Assembly: GCA_026991065.1 (NCBI GenBank) | Contig: JALXCG010000348.1 | Span: 1-6,320 of the forward strand | Length of the DNA: 6,320 nt | Origin: Gemmatimonadota bacterium | Lineage (GTDB): Bacteria > GCA-2686955 | Direction: 5' to 3' | Made by a program: the position numbers and the translations under genes | The notes under the pieces: generated by a model | Database searches by the model: none | Seen by the model: the letters and a program-made list of their open reading frames with translations, nothing else | What the model was told of the DNA's origin: nothing | Shown: positions 1 to 5,770 of the stretch, one piece after another | How positions within the stretch are numbered: the stretch's first letter is position 1 | Layout of the letters: every line of letters starts with the position of its first letter

Positions 1-114
1 GGCCTGAACATCGATCTCGGTCAGCACCCCGAAGCCCTCGACTTTCAGCAATTCAACCGTCTTGTTCTTGATCGCCGCGAAATCGCCGCTCAAAGCAACG
101 GTAAATCCGTACAT
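1..114 (-). CDS. DUF302-family protein, N-terminal 38 codons (partial)
   Basis: The minus strand reads an open frame from an ATG at 114-112 to the window edge. It begins MYGFTVALSGDFAAIKNKTV and continues with an EGFGVLTEIDVQA stretch. Beginning with a beta-strand, then an alpha-helix, then the G-F-G-V-L-T-E-I-D-V segment is characteristic of small DUF302 proteins, which are usually about 130 residues and cytoplasmic, with no agreed biochemical role. The start is well supported: a GGAGGA Shine-Dalgarno (minus strand, bases 124-119) lies four bases upstream. No signal peptide or membrane segment is seen in the visible part. The gene is transcribed divergently from maeB. The rest lies outside the window, so I cannot say whether the protein is complete or fused to another domain. 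Confidence 0.82.
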   Translation of the reverse strand, partial: MYGFTVALSGDFAAIKNKTVELLKVEGFGVLTEIDVQA

Positions 115-302
115 ATTTTCCTCCAGGAAAAACTCAAGTGTAGAAAACAAGTTTACGCTGAAATCCCGCCGATGTTCCACCAAACCGGGCAACCATTTTC
201 CGCGCCCGATATACACGGATGTTTGTGGAGAAGAGCTTGCGTAAGGACTATGCTGCGAGATCCCCCCGGATTTGCTATTCACAACTCAACGGGTACAAAG
301 CC
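115..302. promoter_or_regulatory. Divergent intergenic region between the DUF302 gene and maeB
   Basis: This 188-base stretch must hold the promoters for both flanking genes. The best sigma-70-like pair I find facing maeB is TGGAGA at 226-231 and TATGCT at 249-254 with a 17-base spacer. Each box matches only four of six consensus bases, so this is a weak call. No convincing promoter pair facing the DUF302 gene was found. No Shine-Dalgarno is obvious before the chosen maeB start at 303. An in-frame ATG at 219 would add 28 residues, but these precede the normal start of the family and look non-conserved. Confidence 0.35.
116..131. repeat. 16-bp dyad overlapping the DUF302 ribosome binding site
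   Basis: TTTTCCT-CC-AGGAAAA is a perfect 7-bp inverted repeat around a two-base centre. It covers the Shine-Dalgarno of the minus-strand DUF302 gene. A two-base loop is too tight for a good RNA hairpin, so if it matters it is more likely a protein-binding operator. It may also be chance, because the purine-rich Shine-Dalgarno supplies half of the symmetry. Confidence 0.3.
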
Positions 303-2576
303 ATGGCCCTCAAGATTCGCGCTCAAGATGTTCTTGCGTATCACCAATCCCCGCGCCCGGGCAAGACTTCGGTGGTTCCAACCAAGCCCTGCTTGACGCA
401 GCGTGATCTTTCCTTCGCCTACACACCAGGGGTAGCCATCCCCTGCCTCGAGATCGAAGAGGATCCGTCCAAGGCACGGCTCTACACCAATCGCGCCAAC
501 CTGGTCGGCGTGATCAGCAACGGCACCGCCGTTCTTGGCCTGGGAGATATCGGCCCCCTCGCCGGAAAACCGGTGATGGAAGGCAAAGGCGTCCTCTTCA
601 ATCGCTTCGCCGGCATCGACGTCTTCGACATCGAAGTCGACACGAAGGATGTCGACGAATTCATCGCCGCCGTGCGTCTCCTCGCACCCACCTTCGGCGG
701 CATCAATCTGGAAGATATCAAGGCCCCCGAGTGTTTCGAGATCGAGGAACGGCTGGAGCGGGAACTCGACATTCCCGTCTTCCACGACGATCAGCACGGC
801 ACCGCCATCATCGCCACCGCCGGTCTGATCAACGCCCTCCATCTGCAGAAGAAGAAGGCCGAAGATATCAAAGTGGTCATTCTTGGCGCCGGCGCCGCCG
901 GTATCGCGATCTCCAACATGATGATGGGGATCGGCGTCAAGCGCTCCAACTGCCTGATGATCGATCGCCACGGCGTCATCTACACCGGCCGCAAAGAGGG
1001 CATGAACCCCTACAAAGAGCGGGTCGCCGTCGAAACCGATGCCCGCACCCTGGCCGACGCCATGCGCGGCGCCGATGTTTTCGCCGGGGTCTCCGGCCCC
1101 AACCTGGTCACCGACGAGATGATCCTCTCCATGGCCCCCAATCCGGCGATCTTCGCCATGGCCAACCCGGATCCGGAGATCTCCTACGACCGCGCCCGCG
1201 AGCTGCGCCCCGATGCGATTGTCGCCACCGGCCGCTCCGACTATCCGAACCAGATCAACAACGTCCTTGGCTTCCCCTTCATCTTCCGCGCCGCGCTGGA
1301 CGTTGGCGCCAGAGCCATCAACATCCCCATGAAGGTCGCCGCCGCCGAAGCTCTCGCAGCTCTGGCCCGCACCGACATTCCGGATGATGTCCTCGCCGCC
1401 TACGATCTGCAGGAGCTGCGCTTCAGCCGTGACTACATCATTCCCAAGCCACTCGACTCCCGGGTTCTGCTCTGGGTCGCCCCGGCGGTCGCCAAGGCAG
1501 CCGTCGAGTCAGGCGTCGCCGACCCCGACAAATGGCCGGGGACCGAAGAGTATCGCCGTCAGCTCGGGCGCTTTCTCGGTCCGGCATGGCGGGTCATGGG
1601 TGCCCTCTCCGAGCGCGCCCGGCGCTCCCCCGCGCGCATCGCTTTCTGCGAAGGCGACAACACTTACGTGATTCGCGCCGCCCAGCGCCTGCTCGACGAG
1701 AACATCTGCAAGCCGATTCTGGTCGGTGATGTCGAACGAATCCGCACCGTCGCCGACCAGCTTGAACTGCCGCTCGATGGGGTCGAACTGGTTCACCCGG
1801 AAACCTCCGAGTATCGCGAACACCTCCGCGACCAATACCTGGATCTGCGCCAGCGCCGTGGGGTGCCGCCGCGCACCGCCGAACGTCACATCAATGACCC
1901 CACCATTTTTGGCATGATGATGGTTCAGGAGGGGCTGGCCTGCGGCCTGGTCGGCGGTGTCGATCGTTTCTATCGCCAGGTGGTCAGCCCGGCCCTGCAG
2001 ATCATCGGCCCGCGGCCCGGCGTGCGCCGTGTCTCCTCCACGGTCGTGGCGGTCCAGCACGACCATCTGTACCTCCTCGCCGACCCCACCATCAACATCG
2101 ACCCCACGGCGGACGATATCGCCGAGATGGCGATCCTCACCGCCGAAACCGCCCGCGAAATTTTCCATCTTGAGCCACGGGTCGCGCTTCTCTCCTTCTC
2201 CAATTTCGGTTCCGTGAAGCACCCCGAAGCGCGCAAGATGGCCGCGGCGATGGAGATGATCCGCACGCTCGACCCCGAACTCGTGGTCGATGGCGAAATG
2301 CATCTCGATACCGCCGTCTCCCCGGAAACCGCGTCGGTTTTCCCCTTCTCGCGCATTCAGGGCGACGCCAACGTCTTGGTTTTCCCCAACCTGGCATCGG
2401 CAAATATCGCCTACAAACTGATGGCGCAGTTCGCCAAGGCCGAGATTCTCGGGCCCATTATCAACGGCCTCGCCAAGCCGGCGAACGTCCTCAACCATGT
2501 CGCTTCAGTCGAAGAGATTGTCCGCCTGGCTTCAGTCACCGTGTTGCAAGCACGCTATTTGACCCAATGCCAATAG
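303..2576 (+). CDS. maeB: NADP-type malic enzyme with phosphotransacetylase-like C-terminal domain
   Basis: The 757-residue product should catalyse oxidative decarboxylation of malate to pyruvate with reduction of NAD(P), in the cytoplasm. Residues about 1-160 form the malic enzyme N-terminal domain: the YTPGVA motif is at 40-45 (catalytic-type Tyr40), Lys95 lies in GKG, and the metal ligands are Glu137, Asp138 and Asp163 in FHDDQHGTA. The nucleotide-binding fold follows, with GAGAAGIA at 195-202. From about residue 435 a phosphotransacetylase-like domain runs to the end; in studied MaeB enzymes this domain binds acetyl-CoA as an allosteric inhibitor rather than working as a transacetylase. 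Length matches E. coli MaeB (759). I chose the start at 303 (MALKIRAQ...) because it matches the family N-terminus. The upstream ATG at 219 gives 28 extra, unlikely residues. No frameshift is seen. NADP preference is inferred from family membership only. The gene appears to be monocistronic, since the next gene converges on it. Confidence 0.96.
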   Translation: MALKIRAQDVLAYHQSPRPGKTSVVPTKPCLTQRDLSFAYTPGVAIPCLEIEEDPSKARLYTNRANLVGVISNGTAVLGLGDIGPLAGKPVMEGKGVLFNRFAGIDVFDIEVDTKDVDEFIAAVRLLAPTFGGINLEDIKAPECFEIEERLERELDIPVFHDDQHGTAIIATAGLINALHLQKKKAEDIKVVILGAGAAGIAISNMMMGIGVKRSNCLMIDRHGVIYTGRKEGMNPYKERVAVETDARTLADAMRGADVFAGVSGPNLVTDEMILSMAPNPAIFAMANPDPEISYDRARELRPDAIVATGRSDYPNQINNVLGFPFIFRAALDVGARAINIPMKVAAAEALAALARTDIPDDVLAAYDLQELRFSRDYIIPKPLDSRVLLWVAPAVAKAAVESGVADPDKWPGTEEYRRQLGRFLGPAWRVMGALSERARRSPARIAFCEGDNTYVIRAAQRLLDENICKPILVGDVERIRTVADQLELPLDGVELVHPETSEYREHLRDQYLDLRQRRGVPPRTAERHINDPTIFGMMMVQEGLACGLVGGVDRFYRQVVSPALQIIGPRPGVRRVSSTVVAVQHDHLYLLADPTINIDPTADDIAEMAILTAETAREIFHLEPRVALLSFSNFGSVKHPEARKMAAAMEMIRTLDPELVVDGEMHLDTAVSPETASVFPFSRIQGDANVLVFPNLASANIAYKLMAQFAKAEILGPIINGLAKPANVLNHVASVEEIVRLASVTVLQARYLTQCQ

Positions 2577-2808
2577 TCTTCACCGCATAACCCCGGGTGT
2601 GGGCGAAGTGTTGTGACTTCGTCCGCACCCACCGTGCGCCTCCCGAAATGCTCCGCCCGTGACCGCCGGAGCAGTTCGGTTTCGGCACGCATCGGTCGTG
2701 GCCGAAGCCGCCGATTCCCAGCGGCCCGGCTCTTGGCTCATCTTTGGGAGCCTGTCGCACTGCTGTCACGGTCTATCTTTTCGGCAAGCGAGCGTGACGC
2801 CGGTTGCA
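2577..2808. other. Convergent intergenic gap after maeB and the Rh-type gene
   Basis: These 232 bases separate two converging stop codons (maeB at 2574-2576; Rh-type gene at 2811-2809). Besides the strong hairpin at 2595-2630, a smaller one is possible at 2650-2672, with GCTCCG pairing to CGGAGC across an 11-base loop. The open frames crossing the gap are antisense extensions of the Rh gene and show no start signals or recognisable protein, so I call no gene here. Confidence 0.6.
2595..2630. terminator. 15-bp hairpin, possible bidirectional terminator
   Basis: The arms GGGTGTGGGCGAAGT (2595-2609) and ACTTCGTCCGCACCC (2616-2630) pair over 15 bp with two G-U wobbles and a six-base loop. It begins 18 bases after the maeB stop, between converging genes, which is where a terminator belongs. 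No T-run follows on either strand, so it is not a standard intrinsic terminator. It could protect the 3' end of the mRNA or act with Rho. Confidence 0.5.
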
Positions 2809-3891
2809 TCAATCCAGCGCGAACTCTTCGGCGTCCACATACGGCTCTGCCCGTCTTCCCAGCAATGCAAGGATCTTGCCGACCACCAGCCCGCAAGCAA
2901 CAGCCAGCACGATGGTCACGACAATCCCCGTAAGCTGGGCACCGGCACTGATTCCACCCACCGCAACCACCGCCGCGAGGCCGCCAAAAAGGCCCGGCAG
3001 ACCATGCAGGTGGAGCACGCCACAGGTGTCGACCTTCCGGATCGCCGCCTGGAAGCGCTCTTGGATAAGGGCGAAACCGACCGTCGACAGGGTGCCGGCG
3101 AGAACACCAATCACAAATGCGTAGGCCGGTGGAACCTTGTCGCAGGTGGAACCAATCGCCACGCCACCCGCGAGCGCGGCATTCGCGATATCGGCAGCCG
3201 AGATCTTCCCGCGCAGCCCGGACGATGCGACGTAGGTTGCCAGAGTGGAGCCGCAGAGAGCGAGAACAACATTGACGATCGTCGCCGGGACATCCTGAAC
3301 GGCAACCAACGCGGCACAGAAAGATGGCCAGAAAACCCAAAGCACCATGCTCCCGAGGAGAGAAAAGCGATCGCTCGTCTCGTCGGACTCGATGGGTGTT
3401 GCGAACTCTTGCGGCGTGGTCATGGAGAAAGCGACACCGAGGCCGAAGAGAGCCCCAAATGCGTGAATGACGATCGACCCGCCGGTATCGACAAAGCTGC
3501 CCGCCGGGATCAGCCCGAGTCCCCCGGAGAGCAAGATCCACTCATTGAATGCATAGCAGGGAATAAAGAGCAATCCGAGCAGCAGATACTGATTCATCTT
3601 GATGCGGCCGAGCACCGCTCCGGCACAGATCAAGAGGCTGGCCGCGCCGAATTCGGCCAGGATCAGGCGGTCGATACTGGAGTCGGCGCCACCCAAAATG
3701 CCCAGACTGTCTTTAAGGAAATAGAGGGGGATGGCGACGCTGACCAACAGGTAGGTGGCGGTGAGGGCCGAGCGTCCGTAGCGGCGAACGAAAACCATGA
3801 GAAAGCCGAAACCCACCAGCAGCATGGCCATGATGTGGATGGCTCGGAAGTACTTCTGAACCTCCAGCAGGGCTGACAACTCATCACTCAT
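2809..3891 (-). CDS. Rh-type (Rh50-like) ammonium/ammonia channel
   Basis: The 360-residue membrane protein belongs to the Amt/Mep/Rh superfamily and resembles the Rh branch rather than AmtB. Rh-like signatures are VGFGFLMVFVRRYG (26-39), GAVLGR (91-96), AFNEW (114-118), WVFWPSF (185-191), NAALAGGVAIG (237-247) and DTCGVLHLHGLPG (288-300). Pore residues are present: Asp135, His143 in IHAFGALFGL, and His296 in LHG, which form the twin-histidine pair. It should form a trimeric inner-membrane channel for NH3/NH4+ and possibly CO2. Unlike AmtB it starts with a short cytoplasmic or first-helix segment rather than an obvious signal peptide. The start at 3891 (MSDELSAL...) was chosen over the ATG at 4038, which adds 49 hydrophilic, unrelated residues. 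The Shine-Dalgarno is weak (AAAGAGCAGAG). It is divergent from the 4411 cluster. Substrate is inferred from the family. Confidence 0.9.
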   Translation of the reverse strand: MSDELSALLEVQKYFRAIHIMAMLLVGFGFLMVFVRRYGRSALTATYLLVSVAIPLYFLKDSLGILGGADSSIDRLILAEFGAASLLICAGAVLGRIKMNQYLLLGLLFIPCYAFNEWILLSGGLGLIPAGSFVDTGGSIVIHAFGALFGLGVAFSMTTPQEFATPIESDETSDRFSLLGSMVLWVFWPSFCAALVAVQDVPATIVNVVLALCGSTLATYVASSGLRGKISAADIANAALAGGVAIGSTCDKVPPAYAFVIGVLAGTLSTVGFALIQERFQAAIRKVDTCGVLHLHGLPGLFGGLAAVVAVGGISAGAQLTGIVVTIVLAVACGLVVGKILALLGRRAEPYVDAEEFALD

Positions 3892-3982
3892 ATCTCTGCT
3901 CTTTTCTCGTCGTGACTGATCTGTTCTTGGGAAGTTCTGCATGGGGCAGAGCATCGCTCGCGTCACGCTGCTGATACTCACC

Positions 3983-4014
3983 GCGCCCCCGAAAACCGTG
4001 AAAGCCGGGGGCGC
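3983..4014 (-). repeat. GC-rich hairpin in the presumed leader of the Rh-type gene
   Basis: GCGCCCCCG (3983-3991) and CGGGGGCGC (4006-4014) are perfect 9-bp complements around a 14-base loop. The structure lies about 90 bases before the Rh-type start codon. No T-run follows on the minus strand, so it is not a typical attenuator. It could be a leader structure or a DNA-level dyad. The arms are almost entirely G and C, which raises the chance of coincidence in this GC-rich DNA. Confidence 0.4.
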
Positions 4015-4094
4015 CGGAATGGCGGCGCATCGTAGCACTGGTGGTCACGCTTTGCCGCTTGAATCCGCATCGTCCGGCAGCCCCTACCGAATTC

Positions 4095-4111
4095 CGCATT
4101 TGGCGCGCCCG
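4095..4111 (-). promoter_or_regulatory. Weak sigma-54-like promoter facing the Rh-type gene
   Basis: The minus strand reads CGGGCGCGCCAAATGCG, which contains GG-N10-GC with the correct spacing and matches eight of the twelve conserved positions of TTGGCACG-N4-TTGC. Transcription would start near 4084 and give a leader of roughly 190 bases before the Rh-type start. GG-N10-GC occurs often by chance in GC-rich DNA, so this rests mainly on position and on the plausibility of nitrogen control of an ammonium channel. Confidence 0.25.
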
Positions 4112-4161
4112 CAGGGACGGTCACGCACCCTCGCCCGAACTCCCCCCATTCCAGCATTGTT

Positions 4162-4201
4162 GAATAGTCTGCAGTCACATCATCATGATTGCAGACTATT
4201 C
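4162..4201. repeat. 40-bp dyad with 16-bp arms, candidate activator site
   Basis: The arms GAATAGTCTGCAGTCA (4162-4177) and TGATTGCAGACTATTC (4186-4201) pair over 16 positions. The outer 12 are a perfect match, followed by one G-T and three more matches; the centre is CATCATCA. The arms are clearly more AT-rich than their surroundings. The dyad lies between divergent genes, so a terminator role is unlikely, and no T-run follows on either side. Its centre is about 146 bp upstream of the predicted start of the rightward sigma-54 promoter and about 97 bp from the leftward one, typical distances for enhancer sites. The arms do not match the NtrC consensus that I know. Confidence 0.6.
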
Positions 4202-4300
4202 CCGAATCCGCGCCGAACAGGATTCCCCAATCCGACTCTCTCACCACGAATCCTGGCGAAAAAGCCGGTCCAAATCGTCACACCGCAACCGCGTGACCAC

Positions 4301-4317
4301 TTGGCCCGATTCCTGCG
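4301..4317 (+). promoter_or_regulatory. Sigma-54 (RpoN) promoter, -24/-12 elements
   Basis: TTGGCCCGATTCCTGCG matches ten of twelve conserved positions of TTGGCACG-N4-TTGC, with the invariant GG (4303-4304) and GC (4315-4316) exactly ten bases apart. Transcription would begin near 4328, giving an untranslated leader of about 83 bases before the ATG at 4411. It is the only promoter-like signal I find for the three-gene cluster. Sigma-54 promoters need an ATP-driven activator bound upstream, for which the 4162-4201 dyad is a candidate site. Confidence 0.6.
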
Positions 4318-4376
4318 TTAGCAGACCCCTGCAATCTGCGCATCACCCCGAATCAGCGCGCGCTACGCACCCGATC

Positions 4377-4391
4377 GGGAGCCACGCTCCC
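4377..4391 (+). other. Small GC hairpin just before the 4411 ribosome binding site
   Basis: GGGAGC (4377-4382), loop CAC, and GCTCCC (4386-4391) form a perfect 6-bp stem. It ends four bases before the AAAAGGA Shine-Dalgarno (4396-4402), which stands eight bases from the ATG at 4411. It leaves the Shine-Dalgarno unpaired, so it may stabilise the mRNA start or have no role. Confidence 0.35.
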
Positions 4392-4410
4392 CCGGAAAAG
4401 GACTACGACG

Positions 4411-4989
4411 ATGCAAAAAACTGTACGCACGATGACACTCTTCCTGACCCTCGCGGGCCTGACCCTCCCCGCCTACGCTCAACACGGTGGCGACAACATG
4501 ATGGGAGGTGGCGGAATGCATGGCGGAATGGAGATGGAGGGGATGCATTCGGGAGCGATGATGGAGCGGATGGACGGCATGCTGGAGCAGATGGGGGAGA
4601 TGATGGCGGAGATGCACGGTGGGCACCAGGAAAGCGCCGGTGAAGCGCATGAGGAACAGATGCAGATGCAGATGATGGGAGGAGCGGGGCAGCATGGAGC
4701 CGAGGGTTCAACGATGAACCTGGTGCAAGAGATGAACGGGGAGATGGAACGGATCCTGCCGGCGATGGAGTCGATGCTCAAGCAGATGCGTGAGTACATG
4801 GCCGGGCGGTCGGCGGCCGACCCCACGACCGGTGAAATAGAAACCATGATGACGAGCATGGAGAAGATGATGGGCTCCGGGCAGACGCTGGTCACCACGC
4901 TTCGCGCGATGGACGGCGGAACCGAATCCAGCGCCGCCGCCCCCGCCGGCAAAGAGAGCGGTGATCATCCGCGCAACCATCAACACTGA
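4411..4989 (+). CDS. Exported Met/His-rich protein, putative periplasmic metal binder
   Basis: The 192-residue product has a clear signal peptide: basic start, hydrophobic core at 8-19, and AYA|Q cleavage near residue 23. The mature part holds about 31 methionines in 169 residues, ten histidines and no cysteine. Met/His clusters (MMGGGGMHGGMEMEGMHSG, 30-48; MHGGH, 68-72; MQMQMM, 84-89) give way to amphipathic helical stretches with Met every three to four residues (102-130 and 143-154), then an Ala/Pro-rich tail ending in NHQH. Methionine-dense periplasmic segments typically bind Cu(I) or Ag(I), as in PcoE/SilE- and CusF-type proteins, so a copper or silver sponge or chaperone is the leading inference; I recognise no exact family. 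The start is supported by AAAAGGA eight bases upstream. It is first in the cluster, with a sigma-54 site about 100 bases upstream. No heavy-metal transporter is visible in the window. Confidence 0.85.
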   Translation: MQKTVRTMTLFLTLAGLTLPAYAQHGGDNMMGGGGMHGGMEMEGMHSGAMMERMDGMLEQMGEMMAEMHGGHQESAGEAHEEQMQMQMMGGAGQHGAEGSTMNLVQEMNGEMERILPAMESMLKQMREYMAGRSAADPTTGEIETMMTSMEKMMGSGQTLVTTLRAMDGGTESSAAAPAGKESGDHPRNHQH

Positions 4990-4997
4990 AACCCACA

Positions 4998-5762
4998 ATG
5001 AAATCGGTCGACCACGCACAACTCGCCGGCACAGTGTCGCTCCTGCTGCTTACCACGGGCGTCCCCCGCACCGCGGCCGCGGCGGAGTGGCCGGCGCCAA
5101 CAGCATTCACGCAAACGCTTCGCACCCTGCGCCAGGAGCAGAATGGGATTCGTGGCGACTACCTCATCTCCTTCTCATCGCTGAAATTTGCCTCCGCCGA
5201 ATGGACCTTGCGGTCGAGTCTGAGCTGGCTTGCCTGGCGCGATGATGGCGGCGATCTACCGATCGCCGACGACGCCGGCCCCGGGGCGCTCTACCTCACC
5301 GCCGGTCACCGGGTCTGGCGCGCGCACACCGTCCTCGGATACTCCCAGGGGTGGCTGCGCCTGCGCACCAAGATTCCCCTGCAGCGCAATTCCAACATCA
5401 CCGGAACCGGCGCCACGGATTGGGGTGCCGGTCTCTTGCTCAAACAGCACCTGGGCGGTTTTTCGCTCCTGGGTGAAGGGGGCCTGATGAGCCTCGGTGA
5501 GCCACCTGGCGTCGACTATCACGCGCTGTTGAGCGGCTCCCTCTCAGTCAGCTTTCACCCTCCCGGTGTACCACTCTGGCCGCTGCTCAGCTACGCCGCG
5601 GCGACCCCCGCCACCCCCGGCGACCCCGCCTACGGAGAGTGGAGCGCGGGCGCCGGCCTATCCTTGACTTCCGCACTCTCGGTGAGTGCCCTCTACACGC
5701 GCGGAACTACAGCGATCAGCCCCCGTCACGGATTTTCGCTGAGCGCTTCACTCTATCGATAA
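4998..5762 (+). CDS. Small outer-membrane beta-barrel protein (transporter-like)
   Basis: The 254-residue product has an N-terminal signal peptide (hydrophobic core about 10-22, cleavage near TAAAA|EW at 29). The mature chain alternates polar and apolar residues in short strands joined by Gly/Pro/Asp-rich turns, for example GALYLTAGHRVWRAHTVLGY and GFSLSASLYR at the C-terminus. GTGATDWGAGLLLK and VDYHALLSGSLSVSF resemble small outer-membrane transporter or 'phenol degradation meta-pathway'-type barrels; that assignment is from memory of the pattern, not a search. The last residues (LYR) lack the usual terminal Phe but have a penultimate aromatic. The start lies eight bases after the stop of the Met-rich gene with no Shine-Dalgarno, so translation may be coupled. 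Substrate is unknown. Co-location suggests it serves the same compound as the Met-rich protein. Confidence 0.75.
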   Translation: MKSVDHAQLAGTVSLLLLTTGVPRTAAAAEWPAPTAFTQTLRTLRQEQNGIRGDYLISFSSLKFASAEWTLRSSLSWLAWRDDGGDLPIADDAGPGALYLTAGHRVWRAHTVLGYSQGWLRLRTKIPLQRNSNITGTGATDWGAGLLLKQHLGGFSLLGEGGLMSLGEPPGVDYHALLSGSLSVSFHPPGVPLWPLLSYAAATPATPGDPAYGEWSAGAGLSLTSALSVSALYTRGTTAISPRHGFSLSASLYR

Positions 5763-5770
5763 ACATCATC

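Larger units (their letters stand above)
3892..4410. promoter_or_regulatory. 519-base divergent control region
   Basis: This stretch lies between the start of the Rh-type gene (minus) and the start of the Met-rich protein gene (plus). Its open frames overlap one another on both strands, have no Shine-Dalgarno and resemble no protein, so I read it as regulatory. From left to right it contains a GC hairpin in the presumed Rh leader (3983-4014), a weak leftward sigma-54-like site (4095-4111), a 40-bp dyad (4162-4201), a strong rightward sigma-54 site (4301-4317), and a short hairpin before the 4411 ribosome binding site (4377-4391). GCGTGACC words occur at 4043-4050, 4119-4126 and 4291-4298. I found no good sigma-70 promoter. 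Confidence 0.7.

Noticed and set aside
219-302. Upstream ATG at 219 as the start of maeB
   Set aside because: The extra 28 residues do not fit the family N-terminus, and the ATG at 303 gives a 757-residue protein close to the usual length.
279-971. Long minus-strand open frame opposite maeB (and a similar one at 1509-2498)
   Set aside because: These are antisense shadows of the GC-rich maeB coding sequence: composition is low-complexity and no domain is recognisable, while the plus strand encodes a complete conserved enzyme.
2659-3876. 405-residue plus-strand open frame opposite the Rh-type gene
   Set aside because: The translation is hydrophilic and resembles no protein, whereas the minus strand encodes a clear Rh-family membrane protein with its pore motifs.
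4162-4201. Reading the dyad as an intrinsic terminator
   Set aside because: No T-run follows on either strand and the flanking genes diverge from it, so no known transcript should end here.
3941-4321. Plus-strand open frame of 126 codons in the divergent region
   Set aside because: No Shine-Dalgarno and no recognisable protein; it is Arg/Pro/Ser-rich as expected from GC-rich non-coding DNA, and it runs through the dyad and the sigma-54 site.
4490-4760. Purine-rich plus strand with repeated ATGG and GGAGATG units, looking like a DNA repeat array
   Set aside because: It follows from Met, Glu and Gly codons in the Met-rich protein; the spacing is irregular and no fixed unit length is present.
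4479-4952. Minus-strand frame opposite the Met-rich gene, rich in Ser, Ile and Cys
   Set aside because: It is the reverse reading of Met/Glu codons. The plus-strand gene has a Shine-Dalgarno, a signal peptide and downstream partners.
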